Assembly: GCA_051649085.1 (NCBI GenBank)
Contig: JBOFGK010000023.1
Span: 1 to 57,760, forward strand
Source: JBOFGK01 sp051649085
Lineage (GTDB): Bacteria > Bacillota_I > Bacilli_A > UBA3375
Direction of reading: 5' to 3'
Length of the DNA: 57,760 nucleotides
The translations under genes and the position numbers were made by a program. Shown here piece after piece: positions 16,477-24,744 of the stretch. Numbering within the stretch: the first letter of the stretch is position 1; every line of letters starts with the position of its first letter. The notes below the pieces were generated by a model, which saw only the letters and a program-made list of their open reading frames with translations, ran no database searches and had not been told where the DNA came from.

Positions 16477-16485
16477 ATTATATCA
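16477..16485 (-). promoter_or_regulatory. Extended -10 of the sortase operon
   Basis: Read on the minus strand, TGATATAAT with TATAAT at 16482-16477 lies about 23 bases before the ATG. No strong -35 is visible. Further right, the gap to 16704 holds an A/T palindrome (GT8-CG-A7C at 16637-16655). Confidence 0.5.
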
Positions 16486-16704
16486 TAATATCGAAGTAAA
16501 AGTGCTATATTTAAAGTACAACTCTTAACTTTAATGTGGAATAAAAACTTTAGTTAATTTTCGTGACAAACATACTATTTGGAAAAATTAATTTTTTGTT
16601 TTTAAGTAGAAATAATTAAAAAATAAAAAAAAGTGAGTTTTTTTTCGAAAAAAACTAATAATAGTATTAGGGGGTAAAAATGTAAAGCCCCAATGGAGGA
16701 GAAA

Positions 16705-17112
16705 ATGTATAAAATTTTTTATGGAATTTTGAAGAAAATACCGACAGAACAGCAATTTGAATTATCTTTGAAAAAAGAACTTGATTTACGAACAGTATCT
16801 TTTGTAAATACGATTCGAACAACTGAAATATCTGAAAATGGAGATGTGATTGAATACATTCCATTTAGAGTTTCATTTCGTGAAACAGATAAATTTGGTA
16901 ATGAAAAATTTATTTTAAACGAAAAAACAAATGAGTATGAAAAAGCCTTTAAGATGAGTCCAGTAGTTAATGCATATGGTAAGGAAATGCGAATTATTTG
17001 TGAAATGGAAGAATATACACCAGTCAAAATAGTTGTTCGAGAAAAAATTAAAGGTGAACGTACTTTTTATAAGCTTGTGTGTATTCAAAATCAGACGCTT
17101 GGAAAAGCATAA
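16705..17112 (+). CDS. Conserved-looking protein of unknown function
   Basis: A 135-residue soluble protein I do not recognise. It is rich in beta-strand-like stretches (VIEYIPFRVSFRETD, EMRIICEMEEYTPVKIVVREK) with no signal peptide or membrane helix. GGAGGAG before ATG 16705 decides the start over ATG 16693. The stop overlaps the likely beginning of the prepilin peptidase frame, which in turn overlaps radC, so the three probably form one transcript. A GGGG...CCCC pairing is possible just upstream (16671-16691). Confidence 0.6.
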   Translation: MYKIFYGILKKIPTEQQFELSLKKELDLRTVSFVNTIRTTEISENGDVIEYIPFRVSFRETDKFGNEKFILNEKTNEYEKAFKMSPVVNAYGKEMRIICEMEEYTPVKIVVREKIKGERTFYKLVCIQNQTLGKA

Positions 17113-17498
17113 TTAGCCAACTTATAAGTGGTTTATTAGTCAGTTGCCTAATTGTCATGAGCTACTTTGATTTAAAAAAGCAAATTGTGCCAACGTGAAC
17201 GCAATTTACTTTATTGACAATTTGTTTAGTAAGTGGAAAAATCGAATGGATTGTCTGTGGATGGATGTTAATAATGAGTTTGGCTTTAAGTTTACTATTT
17301 AGAGATAAAATGGGTGGTGCTGATTATAAAATATTTATTATTTTGTCATTATTTTTTGGTTTGGAAATCGTAAAAATAATTTTTATATCAGCACTTCTTG
17401 GTATTTCATGCTTTAGTTTGGTAGGTGTAAACCAAAAATTACCATTTGTCCCTTGCATTACGATTGGGGTGATAATATTTCTGCTTTTAAAACTATGA
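17079..17498 (+). pseudogene. Prepilin peptidase (A24/ComC-like), interrupted by in-frame UGA
   Basis: The frame from about 17079 to 17498 reads as the peptidase half of a type IV prepilin peptidase: SYFDLKKQIVPT-stop-TQF, then four or more membrane helices with GGADYKI (the second catalytic Asp, GxGD-like motif) and PFVPCITIG near the end, as in ComC C-termini. TGA at 17196-17198 falls where family members carry Trp or a similar residue after the (I/V)P(N/T) motif, so a TGG to TGA change restores a perfect reading frame. Both catalytic Asp residues lie on the two sides of the stop. The N-terminal methylase domain of ComC is absent. Its final stop overlaps radC as ATGA, and comC near radC is a conserved Bacillus arrangement. 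It is either a fresh nonsense mutation or a read-through gene. Confidence 0.75.
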
Positions 17499-18163
17499 GT
17501 GAATACCATAAACCTCGTGAAAAAGCACGGATTTATGGAGTTGAAAAGTTGTCTGATGTTGAATTGCTTGCTGTAATTTTAGGAAGTGGATCAAAAAAAC
17601 AAAGCGTTCTAGAACTTGCAAGTGAATTAATTCAGAAATATAATGGATTTACTCATTTATTTGTTCAAGAGAAAGTTGAACTTGTTCGAAACGATGGAAT
17701 TGGCGAAGTTAAGGCTGTACAAATCTGTGCGATTTTTGAACTTCATAAGCGTTTATTAAAGCAAGAAAAAACAATTGTTAAAGCACAAATTATTAAACCA
17801 GTAGATCTTTTTCGTGTTGTTCAAAATTATGCATATAAGTCACAAGAATCGATGATTTTACTATGCGTTAATACACGTAATGTTTTAATTAGTGAGCAAG
17901 TTGTATTTATTGGTTCATTAAACAGTGTTGCTATTCATCCACGAGAGATTTTCAAGATTGCAATTTCACAGACTGCAAGTAAAATTTTCATTGCCCATAA
18001 TCATCCGTCAGGTGATACTGAACCATCAATTGAAGATTTAGATGTAACGAAAAGGTTAGTTAAAGTGAGCAAACTTGTGGGAATTGAACTAATCGATCAC
18101 ATTGTTTTTTCACAAACAGATTTTGTTTCAATTAGGGAATTAGAACCAGATATCTTTTTATAA
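17495..18163 (+). CDS. radC: RadC family JAB/MPN domain protein
   Basis: A 222-residue protein with an N-terminal helix-hairpin-helix-like region (KPREKARIYGVEKLSDVELL is split at the family phrase LSDVELLAVILGSG) and a C-terminal JAMM metalloprotease-like domain with intact ligands in AHNHPSGDTEPSIEDLD near residue 172. Despite its name the biochemical role of RadC is unsettled; it is not required for repair in several species. ATG 17495 matches the family start, so the upstream in-frame extension is not used. It overlaps the prepilin peptidase stop by four bases. Confidence 0.92.
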   Translation: MSEYHKPREKARIYGVEKLSDVELLAVILGSGSKKQSVLELASELIQKYNGFTHLFVQEKVELVRNDGIGEVKAVQICAIFELHKRLLKQEKTIVKAQIIKPVDLFRVVQNYAYKSQESMILLCVNTRNVLISEQVVFIGSLNSVAIHPREIFKIAISQTASKIFIAHNHPSGDTEPSIEDLDVTKRLVKVSKLVGIELIDHIVFSQTDFVSIRELEPDIFL

Positions 18164-18251
18164 TTGTATATTTACTTTAACAAATATAAAGATCATTAAG
18201 TTACATTAAATGCTAAATTTTCAAATAAAAAAAATATTTTCCAACAAATGT

Positions 18252-18260
18252 TGTTATAAT
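18252..18260 (+). promoter_or_regulatory. Extended -10 promoter of the GH1 gene
   Basis: TGTTATAAT (TATAAT at 18255-18260). The inverted repeat CAACA-AA-TGTTG (18242-18253) abuts the box and could be an operator. Confidence 0.55.
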
Positions 18261-18277
18261 AAATGTAGGAGGCAATA

Positions 18278-19690
18278 ATGAAAAAAATTCCAGAAAATTT
18301 CTTATGGGGAAGCGCATCAGCTGCCTATCAGATTGAGGGCGCGGCAAGTACAAATGGTAAAGGACCATCAATTTGGGATGTTTATTCAAATGTTCCAGGT
18401 AATACTTTTAAAAACACAACAGGTGAGGTAGCAATTGATTTTTATCATCGCTTTGCCGAAGATATAGAGCTGATGAAAGAACAAGGTTTAAAAGCCTATC
18501 GTTTTTCAGTTTCTTGGCCAAGAATTTTACCACATGGTCGTGGAGAAATCAATCAAGAAGGGATTAAGTTTTACCATGATGTAATTGATCAATTAATTGA
18601 CAATAATATCGAACCGATTTTGACAATCTATCATTGGGATTTACCTCAAGCATTACAGGATGAGTATGCTGGTTGGGAAAGTCGTCAAATTATTGAAGAC
18701 TTTGTTAATTACTGTGAAATTTTGTATAAAGAATTTGGTTCGAAAGTTAAATATTGGGTGACTTTAAATGAACAAAATATTTTTACATCACTTGGATATT
18801 TGGAAAAACTTCATCCACCAAGGGTTTCGGATTATCAACGATTTTTAAATGCTAATCATCATGCAACTTTAGCGAATGCACTAGCAATTAAAAAATTCCG
18901 TGAGTTAGTTCCAAACGGACTAGTTGGACCATCGTTTGCCTATGATCCAATTTATGCTCAAAGTGCAAAACCTGCAGATGTAGTTGCACTTGAAGATGCT
19001 CAAGAATTAATTAATTTCTTGTGGATGGATCCGTATGCAAATGGAACGTATTCACCACTTGCAATTAATATATTAGCTAAATTAGGTTATGAAATTCCAA
19101 TGATTGAAGGTGATTTAGAAATACTTGCGAACGCTCGTCCGGACTTTATGGGTGTTAATTATTATCGTACAACAACAGTTGCCAAGGAAAAAATTGAAAC
19201 TAATCAAACACTAACAAATACAGTTGTTTCTGAAATTGAAGAAAGAATAACAGATCAGTTATTTGTTGCAAATGATAATCCATTTATAAGTCAAACTGAT
19301 TGGGGTTGGGCAATTGATCCGATCGGCTTAAGAGTTGGTCTGCGTCGTATAACATCACGTTATAATTTACCAATTCTAATAACTGAAAATGGATTAGGCG
19401 CATATGACGAATTAACTGCAGAGTTAGAAGTCCATGATGACTATCGTATTAGTTATATTAGAGATCATATTGAACAAATTGAACTTGCAATTAGCGATGG
19501 ATGTGAAGTTCTTGGATACTGTACATGGTCTTTCCAAGATTTATTTAGTTGGCTAAATGGTTATTCAAAACGCTATGGATTTGTATATGTTGATCGTGAT
19601 GAGGAAAGTGAAAAAGAATTAAAACGTTACAAAAAAGATAGTTTTTATTGGTATCAAAAAGTAATTGAAACTAATGGACGCGAACGCTAG
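18278..19690 (+). CDS. GH1 glycosidase, probably 6-phospho-beta-glucosidase/galactosidase
   Basis: A 470-residue family 1 glycosidase of standard length. The fold signature FLWGSASAAYQIEGA opens the protein; the acid/base Glu is in TLNEQN (about residue 165) and the nucleophile Glu in ITENGLG (about 366). Near the C-terminus FSWLNGYSKRYGFVYVD keeps the Ser, Trp, Lys and Tyr positions that bind the 6-phosphate in LacG-type enzymes, so the substrate is likely a PTS-imported phospho-disaccharide. No PTS genes are adjacent. It is transcribed alone: own promoter with AGGAGG site, and a terminator right after. Confidence 0.88.
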   Translation: MKKIPENFLWGSASAAYQIEGAASTNGKGPSIWDVYSNVPGNTFKNTTGEVAIDFYHRFAEDIELMKEQGLKAYRFSVSWPRILPHGRGEINQEGIKFYHDVIDQLIDNNIEPILTIYHWDLPQALQDEYAGWESRQIIEDFVNYCEILYKEFGSKVKYWVTLNEQNIFTSLGYLEKLHPPRVSDYQRFLNANHHATLANALAIKKFRELVPNGLVGPSFAYDPIYAQSAKPADVVALEDAQELINFLWMDPYANGTYSPLAINILAKLGYEIPMIEGDLEILANARPDFMGVNYYRTTTVAKEKIETNQTLTNTVVSEIEERITDQLFVANDNPFISQTDWGWAIDPIGLRVGLRRITSRYNLPILITENGLGAYDELTAELEVHDDYRISYIRDHIEQIELAISDGCEVLGYCTWSFQDLFSWLNGYSKRYGFVYVDRDEESEKELKRYKKDSFYWYQKVIETNGRER

Positions 19691-19722
19691 ATTAATGGAA
19701 GTAAATAGTTAAGCTAATAACC

Positions 19723-19766
19723 AAAAAATCAACCACGCTAGTAATTACTACTGTGGTTGATTTTCA
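19723..19766 (+). terminator. Terminator of the GH1 gene
   Basis: AAAATCAACCAC (19725-19736) pairs with GTGGTTGATTTT (19753-19764), 12 perfect pairs over a 16-base loop. Confidence 0.8.
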
Positions 19767-19815
19767 AATGTTTATGATTAAATAGAGTTTAATTTAAAAT
19801 GGAGATTAAAGTTAA

Positions 19816-19944
19816 ATAAAAATCACCAGCACAAGGCTGGTGTTATAGTTTATAAGGGAATATGAAAAATAGTTTTTTGAGAATATGAAAATTATTTATA
19901 TTTAAATTATCTTTTGCATTTTGAATGTAATCCTTGTCGATTAC
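19816..19944 (-). ncRNA. Candidate small RNA on the minus strand
   Basis: In the 390-base gap between the GH1 and lactonase genes the minus strand shows TATAAT at 19956-19951, a hairpin GTAATC-GACAAG-GATTAC (19944-19927) starting exactly seven bases later, an AT-rich middle without a useful ORF, and a 3' hairpin CACCAGC-CTTGT-GCTGGTG (19842-19824) followed by ATTTTTATTT. This is promoter, 5' hairpin and intrinsic terminator spaced for a transcript of about 129 bases. The -35 box is weak and I recognise no known RNA family. It runs towards the GH1 terminator. Confidence 0.4.
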
Positions 19945-20027
19945 GTAATAATTATAACGCTTGAAAATGGAGAAAACATGTAGTAATATGTAAGTTTAGT
20001 GTTTATTTACCATCAAACATATTTTAT

Positions 20028-20036
20028 TGCTATAAT
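20028..20036 (+). promoter_or_regulatory. Extended -10 promoter of the lactonase gene
   Basis: TGCTATAAT with TATAAT at 20031-20036; TTTACC at 20006-20011 is a weak -35. Confidence 0.55.
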
Positions 20037-20080
20037 TTAGGTGAGAAAATAAAAAAAATGATTTTAAATAAGGGGATTAA

Positions 20081-21055
20081 ATGCAATTTTTTGTTAGTAA
20101 ATATACGCAACCAGGATTAATGTTTTTAACAGTAGATCAAACGAGTTTGGAAGCAAGTTTAAATGTCTTAGATTCAAGCGCACTTGATGCAAGATTTACA
20201 ATTTTAAATAAAGCGAAAACAAAATTATTTTGTATAAATAAAATAAATAATGGTTCTGTATCAATGTATCAAATAAATAATGACGATACAATAACATTGC
20301 TTGATCAAATATCTATTGATTCTAAAGGGCCAACGCATTTATGTTTAAATAGTAATGAGTCTATACTTTTTACAGCAAATTATCACTCAGAAGCATATTC
20401 GCAAATTGAAATTATTGATCAGAAATTTGGTCAAGTTACAACCCATAAATTTGATGGATCATCAGTTCATCCAGTACGTCAAACAAAATCACATCCTCAT
20501 TTTGTAAGTTGTGTAGATGAAGTTGTGCAAATCGTTGACTTAGGAATGGACGTTATTCATCGATTTGAATTAGCAACGAAAAGTTATTCGCAAATTAAAA
20601 CTAAAGCCGGTTCGGGTCCTCGTCATTTAATTTATTTGGATGAGACTAATTTCTTTTGTTTAAGTGAATTAACTGGAACTTTGACGCATTATCAAGGAAC
20701 GAAACTACTTAAAGAGTATGTATTTTTAGATGAAGAAGCTCAAATTGAAGCTTATGGTGGTGCAATTAAATTAAGTAATGATAAAAAAATGCTTGTAGTT
20801 AGTATTCGTAAAACGAATCAATTGTTCTGGTTTAAAGTCAACGAACAAACAATAGAATTAATTGGTAATTGCGATGTAGAAGGCCAAAATACTCGTGATT
20901 TTGAATTTAGTGTTGATGATAACTACTTATTAGTTGCTAATATAGATTCAAATGATATAACGATTTTTAAAGTCGATACGACAAACCAAACAATTGAATT
21001 TACAAACAAAAAAATTAGTTGTGATGCACCAGTATGTCTAAGCGCCTATAAATAA
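20081..21055 (+). CDS. Lactonase family beta-propeller protein (6-phosphogluconolactonase-like)
   Basis: A 324-residue protein of the Pgl/YbhE lactonase family, seven-bladed beta-propellers that hydrolyse 6-phosphogluconolactone in some bacteria. Characteristic phrases are GPTHLCLNSNESILFTANYH near residue 85, SVHPVRQTKSHPHF near 128, GSGPRHLIYL near 183 and the repeated blade strands ending in FKV. Each blade gives a loose 45-residue repeat. No signal peptide is present. It is monocistronic, and no other pentose-phosphate gene is nearby, so the physiological substrate is inferred from family only. Confidence 0.82.
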   Translation: MQFFVSKYTQPGLMFLTVDQTSLEASLNVLDSSALDARFTILNKAKTKLFCINKINNGSVSMYQINNDDTITLLDQISIDSKGPTHLCLNSNESILFTANYHSEAYSQIEIIDQKFGQVTTHKFDGSSVHPVRQTKSHPHFVSCVDEVVQIVDLGMDVIHRFELATKSYSQIKTKAGSGPRHLIYLDETNFFCLSELTGTLTHYQGTKLLKEYVFLDEEAQIEAYGGAIKLSNDKKMLVVSIRKTNQLFWFKVNEQTIELIGNCDVEGQNTRDFEFSVDDNYLLVANIDSNDITIFKVDTTNQTIEFTNKKISCDAPVCLSAYK

Positions 21056-21072
21056 ATTAGGGTTGACAACAA

Positions 21073-21118
21073 AAAAGTAACTTAAATTTAGTTTAAACCA
21101 AATTTAAATTACTTTTAA
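21073..21118 (+). terminator. Bidirectional terminator between lactonase gene and tRNA-Leu
   Basis: AAAAGTAAcTTAAATTT (21073-21089) pairs with AAATTTAAaTTACTTTT (21100-21116), one mismatch; A and T runs on both sides. Confidence 0.75.
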
Positions 21119-21119
21119 A

Positions 21120-21205
21120 TGGTACTGGCTATCGGACTTGAACCGATACGGTATTACTACCATTAGATTTTGAGTCTAACGTGTCTGCCATTCCACCAAG
21201 CCAGC
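21120..21205 (-). tRNA. tRNA-Leu (anticodon CAA)
   Basis: An 86-base tRNA with encoded CCA. Read on the minus strand, the acceptor GCTGGCT pairs with AGCCAGT (first pair G-U), discriminator A, then CCA. The anticodon stem TTAGA/TCTAA encloses CTCAAAA, giving CAA for UUG codons. A long variable arm (ATGGTAGTAATACC region) is typical of class II leucine tRNA, and the T-loop GGTTCGAGTCC is canonical. It is a single tRNA, not part of a cluster. Confidence 0.96.
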
Positions 21206-21249
21206 ACAACATGTATATTATATCATATCAAGAAAAGGAAGTGTAAAAA

Positions 21250-21696
21250 ATGCGTGTAGTAATTCAAAGAGTAAAAAAAGCAGCTGTTGAAGTTAATAGT
21301 GAAACAGTTGGTGAAATAAAACAAGGTCTATGTTTATTAGTAGGATTTACAGCAAATGATAGTAAAGTAGAAGTAATGAAAGTTGCAAGTAAAATTATGA
21401 AAATGCGAATTTTCACCGATGAAGAAGGAAAATTAAATCGTTCAATTGAAGATATCAACGGAGAAATTTTATCAATTTCCCAATTTACAGTTTATGCTGA
21501 TTGCAAAAAAGGAAATCGACCTTCGTTTACAAAAAGTATGAATTTTACTGAAGCAAGTGCATTATACGACATTTTTAATCAGGAACTTATTGCTTTGAAT
21601 GCAACGGTAAAAACTGGTATTTTTGGAGCTGATATGGCAATCGAGTTAGTAAATGATGGACCGGTAACTATCATTCTTGATAGCGATGAGCTTTAA
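21250..21696 (+). CDS. dtd: D-aminoacyl-tRNA deacylase
   Basis: Removes D-amino acids (and glycine mischarged on tRNA-Ala) from tRNA, a proofreading step. The 148-residue protein starts with the family phrase MRVVIQRVKKAAVEV, contains SQFTVYADCKKGNRPSF (the SQFTL/V-type motif that lines the active site) near residue 78 and ends with the cross-dimer GP motif NDGPVTI near 136. In many Firmicutes dtd directly follows rel (apt-rel-dtd). Here a rel gene lies two genes downstream and the apt-rel pair is 16 kb away, which is informative about how the two rel copies arose. Confidence 0.95.
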   Translation: MRVVIQRVKKAAVEVNSETVGEIKQGLCLLVGFTANDSKVEVMKVASKIMKMRIFTDEEGKLNRSIEDINGEILSISQFTVYADCKKGNRPSFTKSMNFTEASALYDIFNQELIALNATVKTGIFGADMAIELVNDGPVTIILDSDEL

Positions 21697-21773
21697 AAGA
21701 TTATTTTCTTACCAAAAAAGCCTTTTTTAGGGTATAATTAAAATAAGTGTAAGTACTTTAAGTCTGGAGAAAA

Positions 21774-22445
21774 ATGAAGCATAAGAAAAAGATCTATTTC
21801 AGTACAACTTTAGTGGCATTGCTGATTTGTGTACCATTAATTGAATATTTTAATCAAAATAATATACGCTATAATGAACTTTATACACAAGTTGAACTCT
21901 ATAATTTAACTGATAAATATCCAAGAAATAATATCTTAGTTGATTCAGGAACAATTTCTAGAATGGAAGCGGATATAGACAAGGCAAAAAAAAATATTCA
22001 AGTTGAAATTGATGAAATTAAAAAAAAATATAATAAAATTTTAGGAGTTAAAGTTCCTGTAATTAATGAAACTGATCAAGTGAAATTATTAAACAAATTG
22101 ACTGATGAATACGAAGCAGAATTAATTAAATTACGTCAAGAACTTGATGAGTTAGTTGTGCAAGCAACTGAATGGGGTGCCAATGAAATTACTGACCCAA
22201 ATACAACTTATGTCGAGCGAATAAAAGTACTTAAAGAACGAATTGCAATTGAAAAAGGTAGCTTGTTCACACCAACTATTGAAGCTGAAACTGACTTTAT
22301 ACCGAACTTAAATGATCAAATTCCACCAACTACTAACGACACTCAACTACCGACAGAAGATCCGGTTGAACCGCAAATACCAGAATCTGAAAGACCAGAA
22401 CCAGAAACACCTGAACCGGAAACGCCGGAAGTACCAATTAACTAG
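21774..22445 (+). CDS. Secreted or membrane-anchored coiled-coil protein with P/E-rich tail
   Basis: A 223-residue protein I cannot assign. It has a positively charged start and one hydrophobic helix (about 8-24) serving as signal anchor, a heptad-like helical middle (about 60-165, rich in E, K and L) and a C-terminal low-complexity tail of PETPEPE-type repeats (about 185-223). There is no sorting signal at the end, so the tail probably spans or contacts the wall. TATAAT and TGGAG precede the ATG; a strong terminator follows. It lies between dtd and rel1. Confidence 0.65.
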   Translation: MKHKKKIYFSTTLVALLICVPLIEYFNQNNIRYNELYTQVELYNLTDKYPRNNILVDSGTISRMEADIDKAKKNIQVEIDEIKKKYNKILGVKVPVINETDQVKLLNKLTDEYEAELIKLRQELDELVVQATEWGANEITDPNTTYVERIKVLKERIAIEKGSLFTPTIEAETDFIPNLNDQIPPTTNDTQLPTEDPVEPQIPESERPEPETPEPETPEVPIN

Positions 22446-22456
22446 GAAAATTTTAG

Positions 22457-22500
22457 TAATTAAAAATACTTATACGTGTTTGTATAAGTATTTTTAATTA
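22457..22500 (+). terminator. Strong terminator hairpin
   Basis: A perfect 19-base-pair stem (22457-22475 with 22482-22500) around GTGTTT. The arms contain A5 and T5 stretches, so it could work on both strands. Confidence 0.85.
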
Positions 22501-22553
22501 CGAGTAAATTTAAGGAGTAGACAAGAGATATCGTACAACTAAAGGCCGATTTA

Positions 22554-22562
22554 TGCTATACT
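22554..22562 (+). promoter_or_regulatory. Extended -10 promoter of rel1
   Basis: TGCTATACT (TATACT at 22557-22562); the -35 position reads TACAAC, part of CGTACAACT. Confidence 0.55.
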
Positions 22563-22586
22563 AATAGTAGAATGTTTGGAGGTGTA

Positions 22587-24731
22587 ATGATTAAATTCAA
22601 TGATCAAAAAATTGTGATTGAGAATAGTTACTTACAAAATTACCAATTATCGATTAATGATGCTTATCAATTAATTATTGAAATGAGTCAAGAAAATCAA
22701 GAAATTAATTTAGAAAATGAACAAAAACGAATTTTTGAATTAATTCATGTACTAGAAACAATGTCGGTGGAGCCAAGTGTTGTCATTGCTGCAATGATTT
22801 ATGGCGTTTTCCCAATCGATGAGCAAATTCAAGAACGAATTAAAAATCAGTTTGGAACTGATGTCATTATGCTAATTGCTGGTTTGAAAAACATTGACAA
22901 CTTACCAGAAATAAGTGCAGAAGATTTTCTCGAAGCGACACACCGTCAAATGTTTATTGCTATGGCTAAAGATATTAGAGTTATTTTAATTAAATTAGCA
23001 ATGCGAATTTATCTTTTAAAGTCATTGAAACATTCAGAAGATGATCAAAAATATAAGCAAGGAATTGCAAATGAAACACTTAAACTTTATACTCCAATCG
23101 CTCATCGTTTAGGTCTTGGAAACATCAAAAGTGAACTAGAAGATTTAGCATTATATTATACAAATCCAGAATACTATTTTAAAATCGCCAAACGATTGGA
23201 ACTTAAGAAAACTGAACGTGATCAGTTAATTGAAGAAATGCTTGGAATATTAGAAAGTAAATTTAAAAAAATAAATTTAAAAGCTAAATTATTAGGACGT
23301 TCAAAACACATTTATAGTATATACAATAAAATGTATTACAAAAATAAATCGTTTGATGAAATTTATGATTTACAAGCGTTAAGAGTAATTTGTGAAACAA
23401 AAGTAGACTGTTATACAGTTTTAGGAATTATTCATGATACTTTTACTCCGATTAACAATCGTTTTAAAGATTACATTGCTGTACCTAAACCAAACATGTA
23501 TCAATCACTACATACAAGTGTCGTTGGACCAAGTGGAACAATTTTTGAAGTTCAAATTCGAACACAAGAAATGGATGAAGTGTCTGAACTTGGAATTGCT
23601 GCCCACTGGGTGTATAAAGAAGGGGAAATTAAAACTTCAAAAGATACACTTGAAGGACAATTACATTTCTTTAGAGATTTACTGACTGGCGAAAAAGAAG
23701 ATAATGATTATGTAGAAACAATTAAAGAAGAAGTTTTCGAATCAAATATTTTTGTTCTTTCACCGCTTGGAAAAGTTGTTCATTTACCAAAGCAAGCATC
23801 AGTAATTGACTTTGCGTATCGAATCCACTCAAATGTCGCGGAAAAAATGATTGGAGCAATTGTCAATGGAACAATGGTTCCGTATTCGACAACGCTTAAA
23901 ACTGGTGATGTGGTCGAAATTAAAACCAAAAAATCTGCTCCAGGACCAAATGATAGTTGGTTAGATTTAGCTAAAACAACACATGCCCGACAAAAAATTA
24001 GAACCTTTATAAAGAAAAAAGAATTAGAATCAGTTAAAGAATATGTAGCTAAAGGTCGAGAAATGATTTTAGATGAAATCAAAGAACGAAATTTACCAAG
24101 CAAATTACTTGATGATTCAAAGAAAAATAAACAGTTAATGAAAGAATATAATGTCAATAATGTTCAAGCATTAATGATTGAAGTTTATATGCGGAAAATC
24201 CCTGTAAAAACAATTGTTGATTATTTAGTTAAAAAGCCAGAACAAGTAGATACACCACTTAAAATGGTTGAAAATGTAAAACAATCGAATGAAGCAATCA
24301 TTATAGTCGGCGCTGAGAATATTTCGAAAAAAGCCGCAAACTGTTGTATGCCAGTGCTTGGGGATGAAATTGTTGGTGTTGTATCAAGTGGATTTGCGAT
24401 CCGAATTCATCGGATAAATTGTCCAAATGTTAAAGCAATTGAACCGATAAAACAGTTAGAAGCATACTGGAATCGAGAACTTAAGAAAAATATTAAATAT
24501 GATGCTGAAATTACCATTTATTCAAATGATCGTAATTTCTTACTAGGAGATATTACTACAACCTTTTCCAAACTTAATATTGGAATAACAAATATTAGAT
24601 CTCGTACAAAGAAAAATAATGTAATTAGTAAAGTATCAATTTTAGTTGAAGATACTGAACAACTAAATAATGCAATTACAAATTTAATGAAAATAAAAAA
24701 TGTTCTCGAAGTAAAAAGAACTTTTAAATAA
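22587..24731 (+). CDS. Long RelA/SpoT homologue with degenerate hydrolase domain (RSH1)
   Basis: A 714-residue (p)ppGpp enzyme with all RSH domains. The N-terminal HD hydrolase region has lost its metal ligands: Tyr72-Gly73 stand where HD is expected, the following ED pair is missing, and Met139 with Tyr replace the Asp and His of DRLHNM. The synthetase domain is intact (GRSKHIYSIYNKM; RFKDYIAVPK with the catalytic Asp; YQSLHTSVVGP; EVQIRT with the catalytic Glu). TGS follows (about 380-440), then a complete RIS/zinc-finger (NCCMPVLGD, IHRINC) and an ACT domain. It should be a synthetase-only, ribosome-responsive enzyme. ATG 22587 is chosen for its GGAGGTG site. hflX follows after 13 bases. 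Confidence 0.9.
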   Translation: MIKFNDQKIVIENSYLQNYQLSINDAYQLIIEMSQENQEINLENEQKRIFELIHVLETMSVEPSVVIAAMIYGVFPIDEQIQERIKNQFGTDVIMLIAGLKNIDNLPEISAEDFLEATHRQMFIAMAKDIRVILIKLAMRIYLLKSLKHSEDDQKYKQGIANETLKLYTPIAHRLGLGNIKSELEDLALYYTNPEYYFKIAKRLELKKTERDQLIEEMLGILESKFKKINLKAKLLGRSKHIYSIYNKMYYKNKSFDEIYDLQALRVICETKVDCYTVLGIIHDTFTPINNRFKDYIAVPKPNMYQSLHTSVVGPSGTIFEVQIRTQEMDEVSELGIAAHWVYKEGEIKTSKDTLEGQLHFFRDLLTGEKEDNDYVETIKEEVFESNIFVLSPLGKVVHLPKQASVIDFAYRIHSNVAEKMIGAIVNGTMVPYSTTLKTGDVVEIKTKKSAPGPNDSWLDLAKTTHARQKIRTFIKKKELESVKEYVAKGREMILDEIKERNLPSKLLDDSKKNKQLMKEYNVNNVQALMIEVYMRKIPVKTIVDYLVKKPEQVDTPLKMVENVKQSNEAIIIVGAENISKKAANCCMPVLGDEIVGVVSSGFAIRIHRINCPNVKAIEPIKQLEAYWNRELKKNIKYDAEITIYSNDRNFLLGDITTTFSKLNIGITNIRSRTKKNNVISKVSILVEDTEQLNNAITNLMKIKNVLEVKRTFK

Positions 24732-24744
24732 AATAGGAGTCAAA

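Noticed and set aside
17214..17498. Independent 94-residue gene starting at TTG 17214
   Set aside because: It begins in the middle of the prepilin peptidase domain, after the first catalytic Asp, and has no ribosome site; it is the 3' part of the interrupted gene.
19816..19944. 6S or 4.5S RNA identity for the minus-strand transcript
   Set aside because: The candidate is too short for 6S and has no long bulged duplex; it lacks the conserved SRP tetraloop helix.
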